Shown: piece after piece, positions 49,472 through 61,677 of the stretch | Position numbering within the stretch: position 1 is the stretch's first letter | How the letters are laid out: every line of letters starts with the position of its first letter | Assembly: GCA_000711775.1 (NCBI GenBank) | Contig: ARYC01018654.1 | Location: 1-64,000, forward strand | Source of the DNA: Oxytricha trifallax | Taxonomy: Eukaryota > Ciliophora > Spirotrichea > Sporadotrichida > Oxytrichidae | Direction of reading: 5' to 3' | Length of the DNA stretch: 64,000 nt | Translations under genes and position numbers: made by a program | Notes under the pieces: generated by a model | Database searches by the model: none | What the model saw: the letters and a program-made list of their open reading frames with translations, nothing else | What the model was told of the DNA's origin: nothing

Positions 49472-49888
49472 TTGTAGGAATAAATTTGATTTGGGAAAAT
49501 AAATTATAATTAATTAATTAAATAATAAAATTCGTGGCAGTTAACTTTCTGGAAAACCTGAAAATATTGTACTTGTTCGATAGAGAAATCAAATTTAGCT
49601 GAAATTTAACATTGGTGGTATCCCTCTATCGCATTCCTGAAGCGAGATAACTCGATTTTAATTTGTGCGTTAAAATCAACTAAACAAATCACCCAAAATT
49701 AAAATCGAGTTATCTCGCTTCAGGAATGCGATAGAGGGATACCGCCAATGTTAAATTTCAGCTAAATTTGAATTCTCTATCGAACAAGTACAATATTTTC
49801 AGGGTTTCCAGAAAGTTAACTGCCACGAATTTTATTATTTAATTAATTAATTATAATTTATTTTCCCAAATTAAATTTATTCCTGCAA
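49472..49888. mobile_element. Palindromic MITE, copy 3 (417 bp)
   Basis: TTGTAGG...CCTGCAA with TA at 49470-49471 and 49889-49890. More diverged than copies 1 and 2 (TTAACTTTCTGGAAAACCTG in place of the GTTGGCCA block) but keeps the same order, the GCGAGATAACTCGA block and the palindromic fold. Confidence 0.88.
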
Positions 49889-49890
49889 TA

Positions 49891-50866
49891 TTTAAATTTT
49901 ACAATTGATATAAAAATTAAATTTCTATATGTTAACACGGAGTTAATTCAACACTTTTATTCAATATTAAATTTCTTATCTATTTATATTAAATCCAAAA
50001 TAAATCAATTGTAATAGTTTTTTAGGATTAACTCAATATTACGGATATGTGGGTTTAGGAGGTTCTGATTCTTACAGTGTAGTTGACAAATCGGGTTTAA
50101 ATGATATTGTCAATGATATTTATTTTATAATTCTTTATGAATTATTCATGATTTTTATTTCAATTTCTCAAATAAATGGTCTTTAAACTAGAATTTAATT
50201 TATTAATTTTATTCTCAATACTTGTTTGTTTATAATAAAGTATGATGACTACATGAATATTGAATGGGGAAAATAAATATTAGGAGTTGATGAGTATATA
50301 ATAGATAGTGTTGCAACTCAAAATTGAGCAAACCTTGGAGATTTAAATTAATACATAAAATGTCTTTTAATTATAACAGAAAAGTTTATAAAGTATTTTT
50401 TAATTTATAAATTCTATTCTTTTTTATTTTTATGTAATTAGGTAAATTAAATATATTTATTGTACTGAAAATTTGTTAAAATTGTGAAAAATTTTAATCT
50501 TTATCAATTTTTATTTAAATTTTGAACATTTCATAAATATTTGCTTATTTTACCTAGAAAATACAGAACTTTTATTTTAATTATTACATTTTATTGATTA
50601 ATTTACTATTTATTCTAATAAATATTTTGATTTCCGAACAATATCCGTCAAAATTAATAGAAAAATAACCAAAATTCATAAATTTAACATATTTATAAAC
50701 TTAATAAATTATGTTAGTTAAAAGTTTATAATTCATAATTTTAAATAAATCATTATTAAATTCATAAACAATTTATATTATAGAGATACACAAAAGTACT
50801 TATCATATATAACTGAAGACTATTTTTTAATATTTTAAACTAATAAAAATATAAGCTTAGTTATAA

Positions 50867-50910
<44 letters not shown>

Positions 50911-53900
50911 AAATCTAATAACAACGAAGTATATATATATATAGTTTTAATGCTTTAAAATTAAATAATAATATTTTTAACTAAATCTCATTAGCAAGAT
51001 AATGAAATTTAATATAAATTTGGATAATATTAATAATAATTTTTCTAAAAGAAAAAGAAGAAATATAAAAAATGTATTCTAAAAGTGCAATGATATCTAG
51101 TATGTAAAGATTTGTGTGAATATAGTTAATTTTAAAATCAATTAGTTAACTAATAATAATAGTATTGTGATAAAAAATTGGAATTAGTTAAATTTTCAAT
51201 CTATGACAATCCGTCATTTAGATATAAATTAGGAACAGGCATCTCAATTATCAAACCATCTAACTCAATAACCATGATATTCTACTTCCAGACTACTTCA
51301 ATAAAAGCATATATAGACACAGTACATGTGAAAATCCTGCTTTATGAGAAAAGTGTTTTCTTAGATCTTAATTGCCAGCAGCGGCTGAGGATGTAATTAA
51401 CCTAATCTCTTTCTCTAAGGCAGTTCATTACCATGATCGTTGTAAAGTAATTAAAAAAATTTCATATAAAAAACTTTCTTTTTTGGTTATTATCCCATCT
51501 TTTTTAAGACTGAATATCATCAGAAACTCTTTATTACAAAGCATTTTAACTTAGAAAGTTACCTAATCTATTGTATATAAACTTTTAAAAAAATGTTTGC
51601 TTGGAGAGTGAGAAAATTTCAGAAGAATACGTTAAATAGCCATTAAGGTAAACCCCAATAATCATTTTAATGAAGTCTATAAATGTTTGAATCTGAGGAA
51701 ATTTGGAAGAATTTGAAGTTATTAATTATTTTAATACAAACTTTGGATTATATTGAGATTTAATGAATAATTTTTGGCTTTATTTTTTTATATTAAAAAA
51801 GATTAAAAAGCATTAAAACTTCAAAGGTAAAATATTTTTGCAAGTTCTTTTTATTATTTAATTAAGAGATATTTTTTTCTTTGATTTTATGAAAATATCA
51901 GTAAATAAATTCATGCAAAAGCTTAATAAATGAATAAATTGATCTTACTTATACAAATATCTTTATATAAATGATCAATATTCAAGCAAATGCTCAAAGT
52001 TAAAAATTGAAAAGTTATTTATACCCCTTCGTTGAACGTTAATTTAAAGTCCCTATATACTAGTATAGTATTGATAGTATTATAAAAATCAAGAATAAAG
52101 AAACTCATGGATATTTACATCTATATTAGGTTATTTATTTTGAAATAATATAAATTAATCACTAATATTTATTCCTAATCTATCCTACTTCTGCGTAAAG
52201 AACTAAAGATAAAGAAATATCATATAAAATCAGTAATTTATAAATGTAAGTAAATCAGTGAAAATAATTAATTTGTTCTATCCCAGTTGCAAAATTCTTT
52301 AATTTTAAATAATTCAAAGATTGCACATTTTGACAGACAAAAATTTAATGAGAATGTGAAAGATTAGTATTTGTGATGTAACATAATTTAATAAACACTA
52401 TACTTTTAATTGTTTGATTTTTAGTATATATATTTTCACCATTTTGTTAAAGCTCTCTAACAATAAAATTTATTTTCTGTAATTTTAGTAAATTATAAAC
52501 TTATTCTGTTCTTCTCATTAATTCAAAAAAATTATTGTCTATATTAAATATTTTCTGAATTAAATTTTAAGTCAAATACAAAATATATATTTTTTGGTTA
52601 ATTTTATTTATTTTTTTTGTGTTGGTTAATATTATCTACAATTTAGGGAAAAAATAAATAAATAAAAGCATTATAAACAATTCTTTTCCAAAATAAACAA
52701 TAGTATTATGAGTGAATTTTAAATTATAATCAAAATAATTTTAATTTTTAATTATAAATTATTTAACAAAGACTAGAGATAATTCTTGGTATTTGATGTT
52801 CTAAATGGTGAACAATAAAGTTATTGGTAAATGGGTAATGATGTTTATGAAATTAATCAGATCAACGTCAGGTAAACAATTATTCTCTAATTTCTATATT
52901 ATATATACATTTATATTTTAAAGTTTTTAAAAAAACTGAAAAATAATGCAAGAAAATTTCATAAGAATTCTATTTTAAAATAAATAAATAGAATTTATTT
53001 TTTGAGAATAAAATTTCCAAGATGGGAAAAAATGATTAATCTCATATAAAATATATCATAACTTCATTTAGTGTTATAATTAAACCATAAACTCCTATCA
53101 TTTAGATTTATTTAAGTGAGAATAAGCGGAAATTCGTGATTTTTAACAATTAAGACTAAAATTATGAAAAATACAATTGCTACTAAAACTACTCCAAAAC
53201 CAATAAGTTAAGGCTACACAATACGAGAAATTAAACTCTAAAATTTCCTATTGAGAGGGATTGTAAAAAACTATTACCAGTCCAATTTTTATTAAAAATG
53301 TAGTCACTGTCCTTTTTGAATGGTAGTTTCATAACTTTAACCTAGCATATTATACATATTTTATCGTTCTTTTAATGTAAGCTACTTTTCTTTTATTTTG
53401 CTAGTCAACAACTTTATTCTTCTCTTAAATGCCCAGAATCAGTCTAATTCTTTTAAATTTATCTATTGTTTGAAAAGCATTGGATTTCAGTAAACTTAAA
53501 AAGTAAAATATTATCTAGCACCTTTAGATCCCAGATTATGAGTCTGATAGTCTCTTACCGACCCAAGTAGTCCTAGCGTAATAGAAAACTCTATGAGTTG
53601 AATATCGATGAACTAATAATTAGCATTATATTTTTAAAAAATATGTCTCATAAAGTAACTTAAAATCATATCCTCATTTAATTCCAAAGATTTCTTGAAA
53701 ATTTATTGTAAAAATTACTTAATTATCATATAACCTTTTGTTTATGAAATCCCTTAATAAAAATAGCATTTATTAATGATAGCCTTGAAGGAATTTATTA
53801 ATTACTAAAATAGACTAAAGATATTCCATTTTCTTGAAATTAATAATCGATAAATTTATTTGAATATATCACTATTTAATTAAAAATTAAACATTGACAT

Positions 53901-53934
53901 TTAGAAAGAGTTTATATTATTAAATTAGAAAGTT
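49891..53934. other. AT-rich region without a supported gene
   Basis: 4 kb of A/T-rich DNA with an AT dinucleotide run at 50869-50906. A weak coding-like frame at 51178-51396 (+,FSIYDNPSFRYKLGTGISII, TTSIKAYIDTVHVKILLYEK) is the only exception and may be chance. Confidence 0.5.
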
Positions 53935-54520
53935 AATTGCTGTTTGAGGAACCAACCTCACTTGGAACTTTCTGATAGGCTTACTATTATACTAAGGCCT
54001 ACAGAGGGCAGGTAGAGAGATGCTGGGCGCAACGCATTAGGGACCAGTCGGCGGAGTTCAATCTGTCAGGTACAACACTCCTCAAGTGGGCTTGGACACA
54101 AGGATTTCCCACATAGATGAGTTTGCCTGGCTTGAGTTCAACTTCCTAGGTGATAGGAAGCAGGATGAAGGTACGCTATGGCTTCAAAAGGGAGAAGACG
54201 AAAACCATTGAAACCAACGATAAGGAATTTTCTCCCACACCGGGTTAGGGATCTGAAGCTACCACAGCGAAAGGAAAGGGATTACGTTTCCCAGCAGTGG
54301 TGGGACCATTAAGCATTTTTCTCCACTCCCTGTCACTTGGTTGAATCCTACGAACTCTGTTATACAATGCTGTTAAACATCTTGATTTTAGGAGGAAAAC
54401 TAGGCGATAGCGAGAATGGTTTTTTCGGAGTTTTCTACTTCATGACTGCCACGTCACGGAATTACTACGTCAACAAACTCAGATAAGTCTACGTCTCGAC
54501 TAAGATTGATGGTTTGATTT
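53935..54520. other. GC-rich island, unidentified (RNA gene or element fragment)
   Basis: Roughly 45-50% GC inside DNA of about 20% GC, with sharp borders. All frames are fairly open because only TGA stops, so open frames are no proof of coding. Plus-strand frames include GGVQSVRYNTPQVGLDTRIS followed by HIDEFAWLEFNFLGDRKQDE; the minus strand has GKLIYVGNPCVQAHLRSVVP. It has no tRNA-like or rRNA-like motif I can place. GAGTTCAAT occurs once and resembles one RNase P RNA motif, but the other motifs are not in the right order. Either a structured RNA gene, a retroelement fragment, or an isolated exon. Confidence 0.45.
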
Positions 54521-55464
54521 TAGTATTAAACAGTGATATGTTATACTTAATTAATGGTAATTATTAAACAAAAAGAAAGAGTTTATAGACTTCTTATGAA
54601 AAAAAACTTTTATCAAAATATGTCATTATTGATAAAAAAAATTTTCAACAAAACAGTTAAATGGTATATAAATATGAGGTTATAGGTTTAATGTTATATA
54701 TAGATTAGAAGTTTTCTTAACAGGTTATGGAAATTTAAACTGTTAGTTAATTTCTGAAGTTTTTCTTAAGTTTTTATTGAGAAAAATAAAGATTTAAAAT
54801 TATGTATACTTTTAGATTATTGCTTGAAATATTTATGTTTTAAACACTAGAAAGTTATATTAGTATATAATATCCTTGTATCTTATTTTTATGCTTTTGA
54901 TTTCTGATTTTTAATTAAATGATACAATAACAAATAGAAAATTTGTTTAAAAAGCAATTTTTTTAGCATATAAAGTTGTTATAAAATATTAGAATAGGCT
55001 AATTCATATCAAATAAAATGAATAATATGATGTTTTTCAAATTTGATATTTATAAAAAATATGTAATTTATGAAAAGAATTCAAAATTAATATGATTTAG
55101 AATATATTATTGATTTAGTAGGTTATTGGCTATAAGTGTTTTATAATCCTAAATGGCATAAAGTAGGGACGCAATAATATTATTATTAATAAACATAAGT
55201 TGAAAAAATATAGCATAGGTTCAAAAAGGATTCTAATAATTTTACTTTTGTATTCGTTTAAACTACAAATATTAAATCATAAATTCTTTTAAATCATATT
55301 TATGTAGAAGATAATTTCAAATTAAATATTTTGTTAATAAAAAAACACAATAAAAATAAAAGCATGGGAATTTAAAACTATCTTGACTGTTTAAGAATTA
55401 CGATATTTTTTGAATAAAGTGAATTGTAATTAATAATAAAATATAGAAATAAACAATTTAAAAA
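54521..55464. other. AT-rich stretch, nothing seen
   Basis: A/T-rich with no gene-like frame. Confidence 0.5.
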
Positions 55465-55700
55465 ATGTCTGATCAGAGTCCTCTGTGTCATTCAACATTA
55501 ATGTAAGTTACAAAAAACATATCTAAAATTTTATTTTTACAGGGGTTGCACCTGGCAAGACTGAAGGCGTCAACGAAGAGGAACTTCAAGAAGTCACACA
55601 AAGAAGGGCAAACAATTTAAGATTTTCGATGATGACAGTGAAGATGAGGAGGAAGATGAAGATGAAACATTTTTTTGTTAGATTTACTATTACTATTACT
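55465..55700 (+). pseudogene. Small gene-like unit with intron and in-frame TGA
   Basis: ATG TCT GAT CAG at 55465 (MSDQSPLCHSTL), a classic intron of about 42 bp (GTAAGTTAC...TTTTTACAG, 55503-55545), then GCTWQD, TGA, and in the same frame RRQRRGTSRSHTKKGKQFKI and FDDDSEDEEEDEDETFF with an acidic end. Reading through the TGA gives one basic-then-acidic small protein; a second frame across the same DNA (GVAPGKTEGVNEEELQEV) is also protein-like. Either a decayed gene or a fragment whose frame I have wrong. Confidence 0.35.
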
Positions 55701-58015
55701 ACAATTACTATTGTTATTATTCTAAATTCATTTTCTAATTCACTTTATTTTATTTAAAAAGAATCATGAATATATATAATTTTTTAAATATGTGTTTTTA
55801 ATTAAGATAAAAATGCCCACCCCTTCGATTAATTAGTCATTATATTTTATTCAAATAGAATAAGCGGTAATTCATAGCATCTGTTTTTCGAATCTTCAAA
55901 AAATATGATTTTATTGCAAATTTTGAATATAGATAATTAACTTTTTAAAAATTTTTCATAAATTTAATGGCATAAATTCCTTATAAATAATCACTAAAAT
56001 GTCTCTTGTAAATTCGGTTATTTAAGCTTCTTTTTAAATAATTATTTTTTCTTCGATGACATTAATTAATATATATTTATATCCAAAAGTTGGACTCAAA
56101 ATTTAGTAAGAAAATTTTGAAATAAGTATGATTATTTTTGGTAAAACAAGGTATATTCTTTACTAGAAAAATTATTTAAACCATATCTGAAAATCCTTAA
56201 AAAGTAAGGAAAGAACTTAAAACTCATTTTTAAAGTCTTAGTGAAGATATAAGAAGCTTTAAAATTAATTAAATAAAAATTATGTTGATATTTATCTCCC
56301 CTATAAATTAAAACTTGTTAATAAGTTACTATAGGATGCTTTATTGAAGTTATTGGTACTCTTGGATCTTATATATACTCAAGAAACATCCATTTTTTCA
56401 AGGAAGCTAAGATTTGTAACTTTATTTTAAAAAATCTGTTTTTTCTGCAATATCGCAACAAATCAAACAGAAAAAAAGACTTATATAAAACATTAATTAA
56501 GTTAGAGGCTCTTTAAAGATAAAGTATGCGATAATTGTTTACTTCTTTGATAAGAAAAACTCAATCAAATTATTGATCTTTGGGTTTTGATTATTCTGAA
56601 TTTAATTGGTTAATTATTTAAAATGCTTTTTTTTAAATCAAATTTTGAAATGAATTTTTCAATATTTTTAAAGATTTTGTATTAAATAATTATTTTAAGG
56701 AAAACATATTTAATACATTTTAGTTTAGCTAAATTAGACTTACATCATGTTTATTTATTAGATTTTTAAATTAATGTATTAAAATATATTTAAAAGTATT
56801 ACAAATATCAGCAACAAAAAAATATATATCATTATTTTTGGTGATTCTTTACTTAATGAGTAAGAAAATATTGGGGAAGCATCGCTCAAATATTTGATAT
56901 TTATTTTTAAATTATCTACTCTAATTCTTGTTACTAACATCTAGAAATGTTTTTTTGTCACTTGCACTTCCAAAATAATTATTATCATTAAATTATATAT
57001 CTTTCTATAAATTATATTCTTTTAACCCTTTTTTATTACTTAAATCTTAATTAAATCTAATACACCTTCATTCATATTTAAAATATATATTCCAAGATAA
57101 ATACTTTTAACTTAAGCAATAATTATATAATAGATCAATATCTATCACTTAAATTTTATTTAACAATCAATCCCAATTTTCTTGTTTTGTCATATAATTT
57201 CTTCAAAACATTTATTAACAAAAATTAATATTCATTCAATAAATTTTGGGTATTAGTTTGATAAACTAAAATTGTGTAATAAAATATAGTTCAGAATATT
57301 TATATGATATTCAAATATAAGAGTAAGGAAGGTTTCTTTAGATCCTTCACATAGTATGGATTTTAACCATTAAGAGCTAGGCATTTTAAATTATTAAAAA
57401 TAACTTTAATTTATTTTTATTTTTATAAAAACGGATAAAGTAGTTTCAAGCATTCTTTTAATAACAAATGAATTAAAGCAACCAGAAATAAGTCTTACAT
57501 ATAATTCTTAAGATTTTGTAAAGAACCTTATAATTAATAACTATTTTAATAAAAAAATATGTATCAGAAATCTATTGTATATGCCTTTAAATTAATTAAG
57601 GTAAATAACTTAAGAAATCTAAATTTGAGCATGTTTTGGATACTATTTTGTTAGATTCATGGACAAGCTCAGTTTCTGGAAATTAACTAAATAATATGTT
57701 TAATAATAATATGTATTAAATTATATAAGCTTTAAAGGGATAAAAGAATTTGAGATTCATCTGGAACCAAAGGAAGAAAAGAGATAATTTAATCTTCTTA
57801 AGTAATCTTTAATATTTAAAGTCATTCTACCATTAAATATTTTGCCTTTATCAAGAATTTGTTCTTAATTATTCACATATTAATTTTTCTTTACTAACTA
57901 TCTTCTACTACTTTGATCTTAATCAGCTAAAATTTAAGAAAATTCATTATATACATAAAAATTGTATACATGTATAATTGCTTTGAGGAAATTTAATTAA
58001 AATAAAAAATTATTT
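55701..58015. other. AT-rich region, nothing supported
   Basis: 2.3 kb of A/T-rich DNA. A few short GC-richer words (about 57740-57800) but no frame I would defend. Confidence 0.5.
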
Positions 58016-58019
58016 CGAT

Positions 58020-58570
58020 AGATTGGTTTAAATCTAAACAATCTAATACTTTTTCGGTATAGAATTAAATTCAGCTCAACAGTATAATTGGCTTACTATT
58101 TATTTTGAATAAAGATAAATTAAAATTAAATGGAACAGAAAATCACCCAAAATTATATGCATAGATGTAATTTTATTTCAACGAATCAGAAATGCTAATA
58201 ATAAAGACAAGCTTAAATTAAATTGTGGAGGACACCTGAACCATAGTAAATTATGATGTTACAATAGTCCTTAACTTTTGTGAATACATGAATAAAAATT
58301 GATCAGGATCAATGATTATTAGAAGAAGACTAAAATTGGATGGCAATTTAGATGGGTTCATAAAGATTGCTATTATGCCTTAATAAACATATAAATAGAT
58401 ATATTTACTTTAATTAAAAAATTAGATGTCAGTTTTATAAAAAGTCAAAATGAAATTAATTTCGATCCTGGTACTGGCTCAAAGAATAGATAGTCTGGTC
58501 CGAGCAAGGTACAGAAGGAAGAAATGAAAAATAAGCCTAATCCATTATTGAATTCATTTAATATGTGAAA
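58020..58570 (+). other. Two coding-like islands, possible MDSs or decayed ORF
   Basis: 58057-58255 reads IELNSAQQYNWLTIYFEQRQ, IKIKWNRKSPKIICIDVILF, KLKLNCGGHLNHSKL then TGA. 58446-58568 reads NEINFDPGTGSKNRQSGPSK, VQKEEMKNKPNPLLNSFNM then TGA, which looks like a protein C-terminus. No start codons or pointers found. The first is close to a transposase fragment and might be part of an element. Confidence 0.35.
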
Positions 58571-58589
58571 TTAATCATTCAATTAAATC

Positions 58590-59045
58590 TAACACATATT
58601 AAAGAACATTCATACTTCTTTCACTCGCATAAATTGTTGTTTTATCTTTACTCACTCTATTGCAACTCCTTTTAAACAAGTCTATAGTATCTTTAGAATT
58701 TATTAATAGGTGTTTAGGAATATTTCTTGTATTGAGCGTTAATCTGTCCAGTAAGTTTCTATTACATCAAATTGTGAGCTTTATAGATTGTTATACACAG
58801 GAGTTATTATTAACTCTTCGTAAGCTTTCTTAAGTTCCTTGGTCATATTAATTTAAAAGAGAGGTTATCAACTAAAAGGATGATCTTTTGCTCTCCATTT
58901 TTGTCTCTTAGCTTAAGTAAGAATTCTTTGTAGTCTAGTTGCTTATTTGAGTGATAATGGATGACATAGATTTTCTAAGCCTCTGTATTCGCTAATACCA
59001 GTTAAAATTAAATGAGCGAAAATTTTTACTTTTTAATCGTAGACT
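58590..59045 (-). pseudogene. TBE-type transposase fragment, inverted
   Basis: Minus strand, frameshifted: LTGISEYRGLENLCH, DYKEFLLKLRDKNGEQKIIL, LVDNLSF (second catalytic Asp), KELKKAYEELIITPVYNN, QFDVIETYW (catalytic Glu). Aligns by eye with GISEDAGLETYVIHP and IILFVDNLSVHK of the TBE transposase. The N-terminal half with the first Asp is missing. It points away from the transposase at 59506. Confidence 0.75.
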
Positions 59046-59505
59046 TCAATGCTATCATTCTATTTATACCCGGTCTTATTAATAAAGGTGTTTGATCTAA
59101 ATGTTAATATCATTTTTCATGTAAATTTAATCACAAATCTTCGCATAGTTTACGGTCATGTAAGTAATACCTTATTTCCTATAATCCTAACAATATTTAT
59201 GGAAAGATACACAAGTCAGGAAGATTTATCAAAATTGAAGAAAAATATGTAAATTGATTAAATTAATTAACTTACTAATTATTTAATAAATGGAAAAGAG
59301 AAATGATGAATGTATAAAATAAACCGAGCTTATTTGTTTGCTGAGATTTTGATAGAAATTTTATTCTAAAAATGCTAGAGTATATGCCACTGTAAAAGAA
59401 ATATCTTAGGCATTACAACTTTCTTAAAACCTAATAAAAAACTAATTGAAAAATATAAAAAGTCCAATATAAAATGCTTAAGAACTAAGAAGTAGGGAAA
59501 TAAAA

Positions 59506-60318
59506 ATGACTTAGGAGCAATTTAATTATTTGATTTCTAAAAAGACCTTAGAAGACTAAATGCTTCTTTCATTGTAATAAAGAGCAATAAACTTTCATAG
59601 GTAATTTCCAGAATTAAAAATTTCTACTTCGAGTTTGTATTCACTTTATAAAAAGAATGGTATAAAATACAAGTCAACTCGAACAGACTACAACATTAGT
59701 GAACTAAAAAAATAATAAATTAAATCAGACTTAATTAGGGTTTATAATGAGTAAAAAAACATTCTAGAAAATGGGTTGAATATTGTTTACTTAGATTAAA
59801 CAATTTTTAAGCCCCATTCTATTACATACAGATCTTGGGCTCATAAATACAACAATTAGGTTTTAAAAATAGGTGGAATTAAAATAGATACATTAGCACC
59901 AGTTGTGATCATAGGTGCTAAGTATGGACTAGAATGTTTTAGAATATAGCCGAAATGAATTAAAACAAATGATTTACTTTAAGTTCTTCAAGACCTTGAT
60001 ATGAGATATAAAGGGAAAAGCTTAACTATATTTCTTGATAATCTTAGGGCTCATCATTCTAAGATACTAAAAGAAGCAGTCTAGTAAAAGGGTTGGACTT
60101 TATTGTTTAATGCAGCGTATTCCTCAAAATATAATTGTATTGAAAACATTTTTTCAAGAGTAAAATAGATTTATAAGAAAGAACTTATTAAACTTTAGTT
60201 TAAATTGTCAAACCCAAGACATTTTTAAATTGTGAAGGATTCCATATTTAAAATTAACATAAATGATTGTGTTAACAGTGAGAAATTTTGTTTTAATTAA
60301 CTTAAATTGCAAGTTTGA
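59506..60318 (+). pseudogene. TBE-like DD34E transposase with one internal TGA
   Basis: ATG 59506, TGA 60316-60318; frame is also open upstream to 59353. Motifs: AINFHRQFPELKISTSSLYS (matches FHRQFPELKISAQS of the TBE), IVYLDQTIFKPHSITYRSWA (first Asp), LTIFLDNLRAHHSK (second Asp), YSSKYNCIENIFSRVKQIYK (Glu), with 34 residues between the second Asp and Glu. One in-frame TGA at 59956-59958, just after RIQPK, is the only defect. Length 270 codons from this ATG, shorter at the N-terminus than the TBE protein unless the upstream frame is used. Confidence 0.85.
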
Positions 60319-60414
60319 TTTTAAACCTAATAAATTTTACATTAACATAAATTTTAATTTTATTTAAATCTTAATAAAATCAATACAATTAAAGCCTTTT
60401 CCCAAGAGGACTCT

Positions 60415-61152
60415 TCATGATAGCATTTTCTTCTCTGAAGGACATATTTGATTATGTCTACATGAATTAGTTGCCTTGTTTCTGTTCTTCTTTATACCCT
60501 GATATTTCGTATCTTTTTCTCTTTTTAGGTTACTTTCTACCCAGCGATTTTTACTTAAGTAATGAGAGAGCTTTGCCTTTTCGTTCTATACAGACATAAA
60601 TATTTATGTACACTTACTAGAGAAATGTGGAATGGATTAAATCTCCTTAAGGAACTCCTAACTTATCTCAATGGTCTCCCCTATTTGTTAATCGTCAGTT
60701 GCTTGATTTCTTTAAGTTTGCTAGGACATAACTATATATGTCAACCATTCATTTTTAAGAGTTCCTAAGACTCCATAAAAGAAATGCTTGTCAGGATGGT
60801 CCTTAGGAGCATCATAGACTCCTAGGTACCTATTAACTACTTCGTCGTCTTTGACATAATTAAATATGTTCATGACTCCTAATTCAGGGTAATTAGGTAC
60901 GTTCACATAAATTATATCTGCCGACTTTAGTAGCTCTTTTCTTGAAGCCAACACATCTTTGATGAATCTCATGCTTGTTTTCTTTTAGCTTGGTAAATGA
61001 TAGCCAACTATAATGTTAAGACATAAATATTTACGTGAATATTTTAGGTGATTGTACCAGTCAGATTTTGTGTTCAAGCTCCCATCTAAAGTTCTGCTAT
61101 TTATGTTCGTGATATTTCCCTAGTTTGCCTCCCGATTTTAATTTATGTTCAT
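60415..61152 (-). CDS. TBE 22-kDa-type protein, intact
   Basis: ATG 61152-61150 (MNINQNREANQGN), TGA 60417-60415: 245 residues, no break. Homologous by eye to the TBE 22-kDa ORF: SDWYNHLKYSRKYLCLNIIV pairs with the RSKEDLHRYL region, NVPNYPELGVMNIFNYVKDD with EIPNYPEISVTNLYDDA, HFFYGVLGTLKNEWL with NYFFGILATIKGDYL. C-terminal third is basic. That it is intact while both flanking genes of the set are broken is notable. Function unknown. Confidence 0.82.
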
Positions 61153-61470
61153 GCTATTTAATAAGTATTAACTAAAGCATACTAACTAATTAATAGGTTT
61201 TACTAAGTATAAATTGTATTGGAGAATTTATGTATACTAACATAAATGAAAAATTGTATTGGTTTAATTTAAGTATGTTGACATAAATTTAATTTTATAA
61301 GTCCAAGAAGAGGAAGACTCAACTTACAGTGTACATTCAATAGAAACTTATTGATTGATAAATTGATAAAAAAGTAGTCAAAAAGCTGAAAAATTAATTT
61401 ATGTATTAGCACATAAATAAAATAGAATTTATGTAAACTTACATAAATTATCAGTAAACCCCCAATGGTT
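61010..61470. repeat. ACATAAAT iterons in TBE-like set
   Basis: At least eight copies of (T)NACATAAAT(T) in both orientations, between and overlapping the divergent 5' ends of the 22-kDa-type and finger/kinase ORFs (others near 60330-60350 and 61580-61625). Same position as the iterons of the full TBE but a different unit. Confidence 0.65.
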
Positions 61471-61677
61471 TTTGAGGAATCTCCTTAGGATATTAGTTTT
61501 GACTTACAACTCATTTTCAGGATTCCCCTTGATTTTTTACAGGAATCTCAGATTTTATTTTTCCTAAAATTGTGAACATAAATTTTTGATAAACTTCCCC
61601 CGAGACCCTGATTTAATAATTTTATGTTAATGTTTAATACCCTTATTTTTAAAATACTTAATTTAATTGTATTAAAT

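Noticed and set aside
53935-54520. RNase P RNA, SRP RNA, group I/II intron or rRNA
   Set aside because: Isolated motif matches only; the required set and order of conserved blocks is not there.
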